This document shows, piece by piece, positions 7,414-14,952 of a DNA stretch of 64,000 nt. A program made the translations under genes and the position numbers. Under the pieces are notes generated by a model. The model ran no database searches. It saw only the letters and a list, made by a program, of their open reading frames with translations, and was not told the origin of the DNA. Source of the DNA: a virus; IMG/VR virus record IMGVR_UViG_3300023174_000070, positions 1 to 64,000 of that record; one strand, 5' to 3'. Within the stretch, counting starts at the first letter, position 1; each line of letters opens with the position of its first letter.

Positions 7414-8240
7414 TGTTCCGCCTGTTGTTCATAGCCATCATAACCACGTGGGTTGCACATCACACGGCACGAGCCGATCATGTAGTCAAACTCATGATGA
7501 GTGTGTCCATGTGTCCATAGTTTGATTTGTGGACGATCAAGAATAAACTGATCCAGGTCTGAACTGTAAGCACCATTCACCATGGTTTGATCTGCGTACT
7601 GTGCATGAGTCGACGCCCGGCTGGGTGCATGATGACCAACTACCACATACTTACCTGCAGGATTGGCCTCAATTGACTCCTTCACAAACTTCAACATGGC
7701 CCGGTGCTCTTCCACCGTTGCCTCGGGGCTGAATTTGCCATCACGTGTGTGCCTGTGACCTTCCGAGTCCTTGAAGTGTACAGGATGGCGACTGTCTTTG
7801 ATGATTCTAAAATCATTCATGTAACTGCGAATGCGATACAAGGTATCCGGGTCTTCACGGTTCATGTCAGTCCACAGCGTACCACACAAGAATGTGGTGT
7901 CACCAATAGTAATAGATTCTTTTTCCAGGATATGCAAGTTGGGCAAGTAGCCCAGCACATCCTTGAGATGTGCAAAAGCGGTGGCAAAGTCGCCATGGTA
8001 GTATTCATGATTGCCCACAATGTAGATCACATGTGGAAACCGGTCATGACAGCGTTGAAAGAAATCATGAAAGCGATTGCTACGATATCCTGGGCCCATG
8101 ATGCCATAGGGATCACGTTGGGCAATGTCTTTAGCCACGCAAATGTCGCCAGACAGAATCAAGACTTCAGCACCTTGATCATTTTCAAAGTCCAAGTCTC
8201 CAAATTCTAAATGTACGTCACTGACCAGTGAGATTTTCAT
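7386..8240 (-). CDS. Calcineurin-like metallophosphoesterase (284 aa)
   Basis: All metal-binding motifs are present in order: SDVHLE (residues 6-11), SGDI, GNHEYYHG, VGHHAPS and THGHTHHEF. This predicts a soluble dinuclear-metal phosphoesterase acting on an unknown phosphoester. The start is MKISLVSD, whose ATGA overlaps the stop of the radical SAM gene. It is one of three metallophosphoesterases in the window. Confidence 0.88.
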   Translation of the reverse strand: MKISLVSDVHLEFGDLDFENDQGAEVLILSGDICVAKDIAQRDPYGIMGPGYRSNRFHDFFQRCHDRFPHVIYIVGNHEYYHGDFATAFAHLKDVLGYLPNLHILEKESITIGDTTFLCGTLWTDMNREDPDTLYRIRSYMNDFRIIKDSRHPVHFKDSEGHRHTRDGKFSPEATVEEHRAMLKFVKESIEANPAGKYVVVGHHAPSRASTHAQYADQTMVNGAYSSDLDQFILDRPQIKLWTHGHTHHEFDYMIGSCRVMCNPRGYDGYEQQAEQWKLKTVDI

Positions 8241-9397
8241 TTTTGTCTTTCTTCTAGCCAAGTCCAATATTGTTGGAACAAGAGATTATCGATTTGTTTG
8301 ATGTTTATGCCAGTTCTAGAAAAATACTGACACAAGTAATTATACTGCTCAAACAATTTTAGGTCAACCAAAGATTGCGGCTTGTTGTATAATTCTTGGA
8401 AAATCATTGGCGGTTCTTGCTCAAACTGGTTGTTTATTTGGTCTAAGATTTCCATTGGTAACCAAATTGGGTCCAGGCAATCCGGATTGTTGATTTTGTT
8501 AAATGCCACTTGATATGGTTGAGACCATTTCGTAAAGTCGGGCAAGTCAAAAATACTCAGCACACTCATAACCGACAAAAAACCAAAATTTATATTTTTT
8601 TCAATCAGCAATTCTAAATTGGTATGGAATCGTTCTGGATCAAATCCTGCTCTTGGCACATGATTATATTTGGGACTGGCGTCTAGACTTATCTCAAATT
8701 TGAGTTTGTAAGCAGGCACTGTGTCCAATAACCAATGCAGGAATCGATTGTTGGGAGGATTGAGATTGGTGTTTATCATCAGTTGATTTATACTATTACC
8801 AGAAAGATCAATTAATTTTTGTAAATTTCGAATCTGCATCAAGGGCTCACCGCCCAACAACTTTAGATCAACTGATTCTGGAGGTTGAGATTGTAAATAT
8901 TCACCTATTTTTTCTATCCACTGTTGCTGATCTATTGCTATTGGTGGCAGGTCAAGATTGGATTTGGCTGTGCTACTGATATTTTCAAAAGGTCCGTGGT
9001 CAATGATATTCTGTTGCCAAGTGCTAGAGAATTTTGGACTACAATAACTACACATTTGATTGCAGGAATTGTTCAACCACAGTTCAACGGTGTTGTTATT
9101 CTGGTGACCGTGTAGTTGTCTCCAAGATGTATGACCTTGGGCCTGTTGTTTCCAACAAACAGAACAATTTTGAACGGCAATGCCTTGTGTCAATTGATCA
9201 TGTTCCAGTTGCCAATGCTCAAGCAAGTCTGACATGTCAGCCGGCAACGATTCAAGATTACTTCTACAACAAGAGGCAGCCTGATTTAACTGGATAAAAA
9301 ATAATTTTTGGGTGCCTTTAAGATTGCACTGTGTCTGATTTATCAAGTTGATCCATTTGAGATTTGAGTGTCTGTACTGCTGTTTCATCGCCGTCAT
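8237..9397 (-). CDS. Twitch-type radical SAM protein (386 aa)
   Basis: The radical SAM cluster is NSCNQMCSYCSP (C-x3-C-x2-C), followed by the LLGGEPLM segment that contacts SAM. The N-terminal region has extra cysteines (QAASCCRS and NCSVCWKQ), like related proteins in viral genomes. Such enzymes make a 5'-deoxyadenosyl radical; the substrate is unknown. A paralogue is at 18234-19514. Start could also be MKQQYRHS (9388). Confidence 0.85.
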   Translation of the reverse strand: MTAMKQQYRHSNLKWINLINQTQCNLKGTQKLFFIQLNQAASCCRSNLESLPADMSDLLEHWQLEHDQLTQGIAVQNCSVCWKQQAQGHTSWRQLHGHQNNNTVELWLNNSCNQMCSYCSPKFSSTWQQNIIDHGPFENISSTAKSNLDLPPIAIDQQQWIEKIGEYLQSQPPESVDLKLLGGEPLMQIRNLQKLIDLSGNSINQLMINTNLNPPNNRFLHWLLDTVPAYKLKFEISLDASPKYNHVPRAGFDPERFHTNLELLIEKNINFGFLSVMSVLSIFDLPDFTKWSQPYQVAFNKINNPDCLDPIWLPMEILDQINNQFEQEPPMIFQELYNKPQSLVDLKLFEQYNYLCQYFSRTGINIKQIDNLLFQQYWTWLEERQK

Positions 9398-9695
9398 ATA
9401 TTGCGGCGGCCTTGTCGGGATAACGCAGACGAAATCGTTCTATGATTTCTTTCAAACTGTAGCCTTGGCATACAAAGTCTTTGGTAAGTGCATTGTAGCA
9501 GAAGTACTGATTGTTGTCAATTTCCACCGTGAGTGCTATCAGTCGATCCTGGGCTAATTTTTCTATCACACCCGATATTTCTGAATCAATCCGAAACTGG
9601 ATTCGTCGAGATATTATCCAAACAAATAGCAAGAACACAATCACACCAAATCCTACTCCGGTAAACATGGCGGCTATGATAGTTTCTAAGTTCAT
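9318..9695 (-). CDS. Membrane-anchored hypothetical protein (125 aa)
   Basis: An N-terminal transmembrane helix at about residues 6-28 (AAMFTGVGFGVIVFLLFVW) is followed by a basic stretch and a soluble alpha/beta domain with CYNALTKDFVCQGYSLKE. Orientation is probably N-out, C-in. The last 80 bases overlap the radical SAM gene. Function unknown. Confidence 0.7.
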   Translation of the reverse strand: MNLETIIAAMFTGVGFGVIVFLLFVWIISRRIQFRIDSEISGVIEKLAQDRLIALTVEIDNNQYFCYNALTKDFVCQGYSLKEIIERFRLRYPDKAAAIYDGDETAVQTLKSQMDQLDKSDTVQS

Positions 9696-9712
9696 AATAT
9701 GATTTCCTTGTG

Positions 9713-10165
9713 TTATTTACTTGAGCGAGTGGCTAGATACTGTTCCCATTGTATCCACTGGTTCTGGACCAGGAATCCCCAATCACGTTGTTTGACACCC
9801 GGGCAGAACAAGGTCCAGCACGTGACATCTGGGTCCAGTTCAACTCTGTGATACTGACGGGCCTTGGCCCAACGCATGCTTCCCGGTCCACACCAGCGGG
9901 CAATCTCACCCGCCTTGCGACCTTGGGCATCAAACTGCGGTGTCCATTCCCAGTAGCCGCCTCGGAGAATTATGGTCAGGAACGGCCAAGGATGGTCATG
10001 CACATCTTCGGTATCACTTTTCAAAAACTTGTGTACAAACACGTTGAACGGAAATCGTTCCCGATCTCGGAGAAACACATAGTAGCGTTCCAAGTATGGT
10101 TGATTATCCACACGGTCCATAATAATACGGTACCGACCCAAGCGGTCAAAGAGTTTTTTAAGCAT
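9713..10165 (-). CDS. Cupin-fold protein (150 aa)
   Basis: Contains VHDHPWPFLTIILRGGYWEW, a cupin motif 1 (HxH..G), and later the second motif around RQYHRVEL. These histidines could bind a metal. Phage cupins of this type have no assigned substrate. Transcribed from its own sigma-70 promoter at 10172-10200. Confidence 0.78.
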   Translation of the reverse strand: MLKKLFDRLGRYRIIMDRVDNQPYLERYYVFLRDRERFPFNVFVHKFLKSDTEDVHDHPWPFLTIILRGGYWEWTPQFDAQGRKAGEIARWCGPGSMRWAKARQYHRVELDPDVTCWTLFCPGVKQRDWGFLVQNQWIQWEQYLATRSSK

Positions 10166-10171
10166 GTTGCT

Positions 10172-10200
10172 ATTATACAGGAAAGTTTAATTATGGTCAA
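10172..10200 (-). promoter_or_regulatory. Sigma-70 promoter, TTGACC-17-TATAAT
   Basis: -35 at 10195-10200, -10 at 10172-10177, spacer 17. The -10 is 6 bases from the ATG of the cupin gene, implying a very short leader. It overlaps the 3' end of the gene at 10187-10711. Confidence 0.75.
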
Positions 10201-10711
10201 TGTAGTAATATCCCGAGCCCGAGATAGCGAGCAAGTTACGCACACGGCGTTCTACATTTTTCATTCCTCTGGCTTTTTCATCAGCGATTACAAATCGTAT
10301 AGAATCAAAATCACCGTGTGGGGTTCGGATAGGACGAAACATAGGATTTTTTGTTTTCATCAACTCACTATGGTCTGGTCTTTCTACACCGAGTGCTTTC
10401 AAATTTGGAATACCTTTTCGAGATTTTCTAATCTTTTCACCGAACCCTTCTGGTTTCTTCTGCCCCGGTCTTCCTATCTGCGGTAAAGACTTACCTTTGT
10501 TAGGATGCGTTTTGCCAGCCATCGAGTTGCGATCGCCTGCCATTCGAGTACTTTGATCTGGACGTTTTCTTCCCTTAACCTTTTGTGCTTGTTTGACATT
10601 ACCAGTATGTTTTTTGATTTCGGAGTCTGATGGTAATTCTAACTCTGCTAGTAACGAATCAATTGATTCATCAAAAGTTTTAGTTTCCTTTGAGATTTTC
10701 TTTCCATGCAT
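10187..10711 (-). CDS. NUMOD-like DNA-binding protein without nuclease domain (174 aa)
   Basis: Basic protein with G/K/R-rich repeats and a C-terminal RTPHGDFDSIRFVIADE segment followed by SGYYYID. This resembles the NUMOD modules that give homing endonucleases DNA specificity, but no GIY-YIG or HNH catalytic motif is visible. It may be a remnant or a stand-alone DNA-binding protein. Start set at MHGKKISK, preceded by GGAG. Confidence 0.6.
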   Translation of the reverse strand: MHGKKISKETKTFDESIDSLLAELELPSDSEIKKHTGNVKQAQKVKGRKRPDQSTRMAGDRNSMAGKTHPNKGKSLPQIGRPGQKKPEGFGEKIRKSRKGIPNLKALGVERPDHSELMKTKNPMFRPIRTPHGDFDSIRFVIADEKARGMKNVERRVRNLLAISGSGYYYIDHN

Positions 10712-11597
10712 CTTCGTACTCCGTTTCATTAATCATGTCAGCCGCTAATTTTCTAACAGTTCTGTATGATGCCCCGCCACCGCGTAATTGGGACCAATTG
10801 CTATATAACCAATCTAATAGAAGTTTCTTTTGGTCTACAGATAATGGAAATTCTGGAAATGGTTGCGTGTTTTTAAGTGTGTATGCCAGCCACCCCCATT
10901 GGTGTGTCCAGGGAATAGACATACGTTTATAATTAAATCGATCTAGAACAGGGGCTACTGCACTTCGAATTTTTGGACTAGTAAATGCTTTCGGATTCTC
11001 TAAATCTAAATTACATAATACAATGAATCTAACTCTATCCATTGGGATGGACAGTCCAATGTCAGAGTCAGATTGCCATTTTTGTATGGTACTCACAATC
11101 TTCATTCTATTTTGTTTAGTCAACGAAGAGATAGTTGAGATCATACTTGCAGGATAGTGATAATGCGGGATAATGCCCAATTCGTAGTCAATATCCCCCA
11201 TTGCTAATTTCCACTTATTAAGTGTTTCGTATGCACCAAAAACAACATCATCTGCATCATCTAAGATGACAACTAATTCTTCATTGTCGTTAAGTTCAGC
11301 AACACCGATTGCTAACTTGATAGCCAACTGTAAATCAGTCATACCAGGAGCAATAGTTATATATTTGAGTCCCGCATTTCTACATTCGTCCATAGTGCCA
11401 TGAGTCTTTCCTACGCCGGGCGGGCCAGACAAAATGCTATGTCGTGTGGCTTCAACTAATTTCTTTTTTATACCTAATGCAGATTTTATAAAATTCCTTG
11501 ATTTTTCGTCTTCGAGTTTTCCTTGCTCGATGAGCAGATTTTTATCTTTGCTTGCAAATAACAATTCTGTTTCTAGACTAGATTTTTTTGTTGTCAT
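10680..11597 (-). CDS. AAA-type ATPase (305 aa)
   Basis: Walker A is SGPPGVGKTHG (residues about 57-67) and Walker B is VVILDDADD; a later VRFIVLCNLD strand matches sensor 1. The fold resembles small phage AAA ATPases with no assigned partner. It could act in DNA packaging, replication or protein remodelling. Promoter at 11629-11657. Confidence 0.8.
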   Translation of the reverse strand: MTTKKSSLETELLFASKDKNLLIEQGKLEDEKSRNFIKSALGIKKKLVEATRHSILSGPPGVGKTHGTMDECRNAGLKYITIAPGMTDLQLAIKLAIGVAELNDNEELVVILDDADDVVFGAYETLNKWKLAMGDIDYELGIIPHYHYPASMISTISSLTKQNRMKIVSTIQKWQSDSDIGLSIPMDRVRFIVLCNLDLENPKAFTSPKIRSAVAPVLDRFNYKRMSIPWTHQWGWLAYTLKNTQPFPEFPLSVDQKKLLLDWLYSNWSQLRGGGASYRTVRKLAADMINETEYEDAWKENLKGN

Positions 11598-11628
11598 TTA
11601 TATGCTCCAAATGTTAAACGATAAAGTT

Positions 11629-11657
11629 ATTATACAGGATTAGGAATATGCAGTCAA
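11629..11657 (-). promoter_or_regulatory. Sigma-70 promoter, TTGACT-17-TATAAT
   Basis: -35 at 11652-11657, -10 at 11629-11634, spacer 17. It drives the AAA ATPase gene and abuts the terminator of the upstream gene. Confidence 0.8.
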
Positions 11658-11658
11658 G

Positions 11659-11685
11659 AAAAAACCCTGTCGTGAACAGGGTTTT
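11659..11685 (-). terminator. Intrinsic terminator after the winged-helix-like gene
   Basis: On the minus strand AAAACCCTGT-5 nt-ACAGGGTTTTTT forms a 10-bp stem with a U-run. It lies downstream of 11726-11992. Confidence 0.88.
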
Positions 11686-11725
11686 ATCAATGTGTCCAGT
11701 CTGAATTGGACAGCGTGTCTAAATT

Positions 11726-11992
11726 TTAGACCAAGCCCATGGCCATTGCTTTGTAGCCTGCGGCTACGATTTTTCTTGATGGTTTCCCAATTACATATTC
11801 TGTAACCTTGACACCATTACCGGCAACACGGCTGTTGCTATAAACAGCAAAACCGGCTTGACGGATACGGCTGGCTTCGGCACTGAGGTTGCCCACGCCA
11901 AAACGCTTCTTTGCTTCTGATGGAGTCAAAGTTTCGCCGTTGTAGAGTGCATTGAAGACTTTAAAAGTCTTAGTTTCTGGATTAAAACGCAT
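11726..11992 (-). CDS. Winged-helix DNA-binding protein of phage type (88 aa)
   Basis: KVFNALYNGETLTPSEAKK then RFGVGNLSAEASRIRQAGF reads as a helix-turn-helix, followed by a wing (TEYVIGKPSRK) and the conserved tail IVAAGYKAMAMGLV. This small protein is common in T4-like phages of aquatic bacteria. Probably a transcriptional or architectural DNA-binding protein. Has its own promoter and a strong terminator, consistent with high expression. Confidence 0.75.
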   Translation of the reverse strand: MRFNPETKTFKVFNALYNGETLTPSEAKKRFGVGNLSAEASRIRQAGFAVYSNSRVAGNGVKVTEYVIGKPSRKIVAAGYKAMAMGLV

Positions 11993-12039
11993 ATAAATTA
12001 CCTTTCATGTAAAATAGCCGTTGCGTACAGCATTCAACA

Positions 12040-12068
12040 AGTATAAGGCATCTTGCTGGCAATAGCAA
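12040..12068 (-). promoter_or_regulatory. Probable sigma-70 promoter, TTGCTA-17-TATACT
   Basis: -35 TTGCTA (12063-12068) is weaker than elsewhere; -10 TATACT at 12040-12045, spacer 17. It precedes 11726-11992. Confidence 0.5.
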
Positions 12069-12136
12069 GGCTTTTTGACAACTCATTTGCCTAAACTTGC
12101 ACATAAGGTAAATAAAAGCAATTATTTGGAGATGAT

Positions 12137-12679
12137 ATGAGCACAGAATTCTTAAGAAACTACATTGATATTATCAAGGAAGCAGAACAACCCAAGGTTC
12201 AACTTGATGAAGGCATGATGGATACTATCAAATCACTGGTACCTAAAGCAATGAAACTTTTGGGCGGTGATACAGTTCAACAAATTGCACAGCAAGTAAA
12301 ACAAGCCACAGGCGGAGATTTTACCCCAAGTCAAGAAAATGCTATTAAGGTAGCAAAAGCACTTGGTTTCGACAAAATTGCACCAAAAAAGGCAGTGGCC
12401 GAACAACAACTTGATGAAGTTACTTGGGGCTTAGCAGGAGATTGGAAAGGTAAATTAATTCAATTGTTATACACCATTGGTATAGCAGGTTCCGCTGTTG
12501 GAGGATATTTAGGTTCACAACCTGGCGTGGCCGGTACCGGTATGGGTGTTGCATCTGGCATTCTTATTCCAATCGGAATATTACTATTAATGTTTGCTGA
12601 TACATTTTTTGGAAGAGGAAGAGGGCAAGTCGGAGCAATGGGCCATCCAAAAGAAAAACAAGATAACACAATGGGTTAA
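12137..12679 (+). CDS. Putative virion protein with packaging-type N-terminus and two membrane helices (180 aa)
   Basis: The N-terminus MSTEFLRNYIDIIKEAEQ is an amphipathic helix like those of 61013-61384 and 23743-24867, resembling capsid-targeting tags. VQLDE/G and QQLDE/V could be prohead-protease sites (LxE). Two hydrophobic segments follow at about residues 111-128 and 138-156. Perhaps an injected membrane-active protein. Followed by a strong terminator. Confidence 0.65.
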   Translation: MSTEFLRNYIDIIKEAEQPKVQLDEGMMDTIKSLVPKAMKLLGGDTVQQIAQQVKQATGGDFTPSQENAIKVAKALGFDKIAPKKAVAEQQLDEVTWGLAGDWKGKLIQLLYTIGIAGSAVGGYLGSQPGVAGTGMGVASGILIPIGILLLMFADTFFGRGRGQVGAMGHPKEKQDNTMG

Positions 12680-12693
12680 CCATTATTTGATTC

Positions 12694-12725
12694 ACACAAA
12701 AGGCTCTTCGGAGCCTTTTTTTGTG
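12694..12725 (+). terminator. Intrinsic terminator with UUCG loop
   Basis: AAAAGGCTC-TTCG-GAGCCTTTTTTT: long perfect stem, UUCG tetraloop and U-run, just after 12137-12679. Confidence 0.95.
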
Positions 12726-12761
12726 TCAGCGTAAACCAGGGTCAAGGCGTTATATATACAC

Positions 12762-13103
12762 ATGAAACACTTCTTGATCATTGTGGCCATATTATCCGTC
12801 ACCGCCTGGGCCCAGGTGCCTGTTCACGTATCTAAAGATTTGCACACACGGGCGCACCAACCGCGAGTGCCAAGAGTCAAACTATTGCGGAGTAATCCAC
12901 ACAGATTCACTGCCATTCGTTTGCAAGGTACCAATCCTTATGATGCTCCAGATGATGAATTTCTTTGTAGTAGTTTGGCTCGACGTCCCAAGGTGGCACC
13001 ACCAACCGACCAACCAGATGATGAGTTGTCTGCGTATGTCCAGGTGAGACTGGCAGTGGCCCGTGCTCGAGCCATGGCTCGGTACCGAGAACTCCACACC
13101 TAA
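12762..13103 (+). CDS. Exported hypothetical protein (113 aa)
   Basis: A Sec signal peptide is clear: MKHFLIIVAILSVTAWA with cleavage probably after AWA or WAQ. The mature protein is basic and Pro/Arg-rich, with LCSSLARR and an Ala/Arg-rich C-terminal helix. Probably periplasmic. Function unknown. Confidence 0.7.
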   Translation: MKHFLIIVAILSVTAWAQVPVHVSKDLHTRAHQPRVPRVKLLRSNPHRFTAIRLQGTNPYDAPDDEFLCSSLARRPKVAPPTDQPDDELSAYVQVRLAVARARAMARYRELHT

Positions 13104-13136
13104 CACTCTGTAATTTTAATGTAACAAAGGTTGTGA

Positions 13137-13142
13137 TAAATA
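13137..13142 (+). promoter_or_regulatory. Possible late promoter (GATAAATAC)
   Basis: TAAATA core of a T4-type late promoter about 30 bases before the acetyltransferase start. Confidence 0.4.
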
Positions 13143-13171
13143 CCTTTACATAAACATTAACGGCGTAGATT

Positions 13172-13603
13172 ATGTTACACACCATCACCACCATTACAGA
13201 AGACTTAGAAACCCTGATCAAGGATGACCCTGTGCGTCCTGAAATCCCCATGACCAAACGGATAAACTCCAACAGTCGAATCTACATGTTGAAGGATGGG
13301 GACCAAACTCAAGCAGTGACCTGTGTCAAATTCTTGCAGGCCATTCCGGCGGCTGTGGATGACTTGGCTGAGTTGGTTGGAAGTGCCACTGTTGCAGTAT
13401 TTTATACAATTTGGAGTTACGCCGCAGGGTCTGGGCGTGAGTTGATTGTGGAAACACAGAAGTCGATCAAGCAAGAATTCCCTGGTATTGATACCTATGT
13501 TACACTAAGTCCCAAGACCGAGATGGCCCGACGTTTCCATTTAAAGAATGGTGCTGGAGTCTATCGCGAAAATTCGGACACCATCAACTACATTTACAAG
13601 TAA
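13172..13603 (+). CDS. GNAT-like N-acetyltransferase (143 aa)
   Basis: The pattern VAVFYTIWSYAAGSGRELIV, then a helix and IDTYVTLSPKTEMARRFHLKNGA, matches GNAT beta4, helix 3 and the closing strand with a C-terminal Asn/Tyr-rich end. The canonical Q/RxxGxG/A pyrophosphate loop is degenerate (AGSGR). Acetyl acceptor unknown. Convergent with 13605-13850. Confidence 0.65.
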   Translation: MLHTITTITEDLETLIKDDPVRPEIPMTKRINSNSRIYMLKDGDQTQAVTCVKFLQAIPAAVDDLAELVGSATVAVFYTIWSYAAGSGRELIVETQKSIKQEFPGIDTYVTLSPKTEMARRFHLKNGAGVYRENSDTINYIYK

Positions 13604-13604
13604 G

Positions 13605-13850
13605 TCAAGACCACTGTAGAGCCAGCATTGTGGTCTCTTGGTCTTCGTCCAAGTCAAACCAAAGTTCTCTATTGTAGCAGTAAACCCTAAAGCCTTTTTC
13701 ACTAAAGAATTTCACGGCCGCATCTAATAATTCGATACGACCTGTTTGATCCCAATTGATGTCTTTTACTCGTTGGTGGAACTCGTCCACATAAGTTTCG
13801 GTCACATAGTTAGTAAACCACTCGGGTGAATTTTTAAAAGCAAACTTCAT
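13605..13850 (-). CDS. Hypothetical protein with ALQW tail (81 aa)
   Basis: Start set at MKFAFKNSPEWF, whose ATG overlaps the stop of the SWIM gene. The C-terminus DEDQETTMLALQWS resembles the FxLKW tail of the 4541-5584 array, suggesting a dispersed sixth member. Beta-rich middle (RVYCYNRELWFDLDE). Confidence 0.65.
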   Translation of the reverse strand: MKFAFKNSPEWFTNYVTETYVDEFHQRVKDINWDQTGRIELLDAAVKFFSEKGFRVYCYNRELWFDLDEDQETTMLALQWS

Positions 13851-14194
13851 GCCACGCTCTTGACGTGCTTGCAGTCGCCGCGGAAACGGAATCCTGAACA
13901 AGTGCAAGACAAGTTGCCATTGAGTTCGGTAACCTTGTATACGTCGCCTTTACTGCCTGTAACTTCAATCACACGCCCTTCGGGCTGTTCTTCTTTTAGT
14001 TTAGTTTTAAACTGAACAGAGTTGATGGCAAACTTACGCCCACGCACATCGATGCGGATGGGATTCTTGAATACTTTGATAGTGCCTGTGCCTTTTGGCT
14101 TGAACGCATACATCTTGCTCTTGCCATCGTCCAGCAAGTACACACCGTTGGGGGTGTTATCTTTGTAGTCAGTAGTTTCTGCAAACCATTTCAT
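13847..14194 (-). CDS. SWIM zinc-finger protein (115 aa)
   Basis: The C-terminus has LSCTCSGFRFRGDCKHVKSV, fitting the SWIM finger CxCx(n)CxH. The N-terminal part is a beta-rich domain including GVYLLDDGKSKMYAFKP. SWIM fingers bind nucleic acid or protein partners. Overlaps both neighbours by 4 bases. Confidence 0.8.
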   Translation of the reverse strand: MKWFAETTDYKDNTPNGVYLLDDGKSKMYAFKPKGTGTIKVFKNPIRIDVRGRKFAINSVQFKTKLKEEQPEGRVIEVTGSKGDVYKVTELNGNLSCTCSGFRFRGDCKHVKSVA

Positions 14195-14313
14195 AGTGAC
14201 ATGATCCTTGCTATGACTTCTTGTGCTTGGGAGAAGTCTGTGATTGGTAATTCAATGGGTTCCCAGTTGAGATAATTCTGGGTCCAGGATATGGTCCAAA
14301 CAGGTTCACTCAT
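14191..14313 (-). CDS. Tiny hypothetical protein (40 aa)
   Basis: Reads MSEPVWTISWTQNYLNWEPI through EVIARIMSL. It fills the gap between two genes with a TGATG overlap upstream and an ATGA overlap downstream, which strongly suggests coupled translation. Trp-rich; function unknown. Confidence 0.65.
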   Translation of the reverse strand: MSEPVWTISWTQNYLNWEPIELPITDFSQAQEVIARIMSL

Positions 14314-14591
14314 CACATGCTCCAAAAAGTTTCTGATGCTGGTGAGCAACAATTTGGGGTGTTGACATCTTCCTCAAATGTCTTGCCAGTCATCAAATTT
14401 GTACGGGTGACCATTTTAGGTTTGTAATGACTAGTGGCAATGATGCTGAGTTCGGAGATGTTCCAACCTGACTTTCGGCAAAGACGAGTGCGGGTGGCCA
14501 TAGCGGCACCAAAAGTTTTGTATGCACGAGTTTTGGCAGGGCCGTCGTTGACAATAAGACCTGAACCTTTAGAAATGACATAGTAACTCAT
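14313..14591 (-). CDS. Conserved small phage protein with CSPASExxWSM tail (92 aa)
   Basis: Contains VTRTNLMTGKTFEE followed by NTPNCCSPASETFWSM, a C-terminal signature shared by small proteins of many phages. The N-terminal half has YYVISKGSGLIV, a beta hairpin. Function unknown. Confidence 0.75.
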   Translation of the reverse strand: MSYYVISKGSGLIVNDGPAKTRAYKTFGAAMATRTRLCRKSGWNISELSIIATSHYKPKMVTRTNLMTGKTFEEDVNTPNCCSPASETFWSM

Positions 14592-14607
14592 ATGATGCTC
14601 CTTGTGA

Positions 14608-14859
14608 TTAGTTGGCCATTAAAGTGATTTGTACGTCGATGCCTTCATGCGTGATGCCCACACCCACTGGGCGACCGGCACCTGTGAAACTACTGCGACG
14701 GCGATCGTAAGCCAATTTTTGGATTGCCAAGCGCAGAGCGGCACCATGTGTGACTGTGGCTGTTTTTGTGTAGATGTCATTGATGGTACCGTACATACCA
14801 AAACCGTTGACGATAAAACGAATTCGGGTGCTGTTACTAAACCCGGCTACATGTCGCAT
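14608..14859 (-). CDS. Hypothetical small protein (83 aa)
   Basis: Start at MRHVAGFSNSTRIRF because AAAAGGAG lies 8 bases before it. Compact alpha/beta with RLAIQKLAYDRRRSSF. First gene under the promoter at 14890-14918; unknown function. Confidence 0.7.
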   Translation of the reverse strand: MRHVAGFSNSTRIRFIVNGFGMYGTINDIYTKTATVTHGAALRLAIQKLAYDRRRSSFTGAGRPVGVGITHEGIDVQITLMAN

Positions 14860-14889
14860 TTGGATCTCCTTTTTGCTTAACATGTCATT

Positions 14890-14918
14890 ATTATAGCAAA
14901 AGTACGGTTTTGAGTCAA
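14890..14918 (-). promoter_or_regulatory. Sigma-70 promoter, TTGACT-17-TATAAT
   Basis: -35 at 14913-14918, -10 at 14890-14895, spacer 17, with an inverted repeat beginning 6 bases upstream of the -35. Confidence 0.8.
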
Positions 14919-14924
14919 TCTTTT

Positions 14925-14952
14925 AAAAAGTAGTACTAAAGTATTACTTTAG
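14925..14952. repeat. AGTACT-type inverted repeat, copy 3
   Basis: On the minus strand CTAAAGTAATACTTTAG plus ACTACTTTTT. The TAA stop of the glycosyltransferase at 14944-16017 lies inside the repeat, and the promoter at 14890-14918 starts 6 bases further on. Confidence 0.7.

Noticed and set aside
9749-10486. A 245-aa plus-strand frame
   Set aside because: It runs antisense through the cupin and NUMOD-like genes; composition is irregular and no family is seen.
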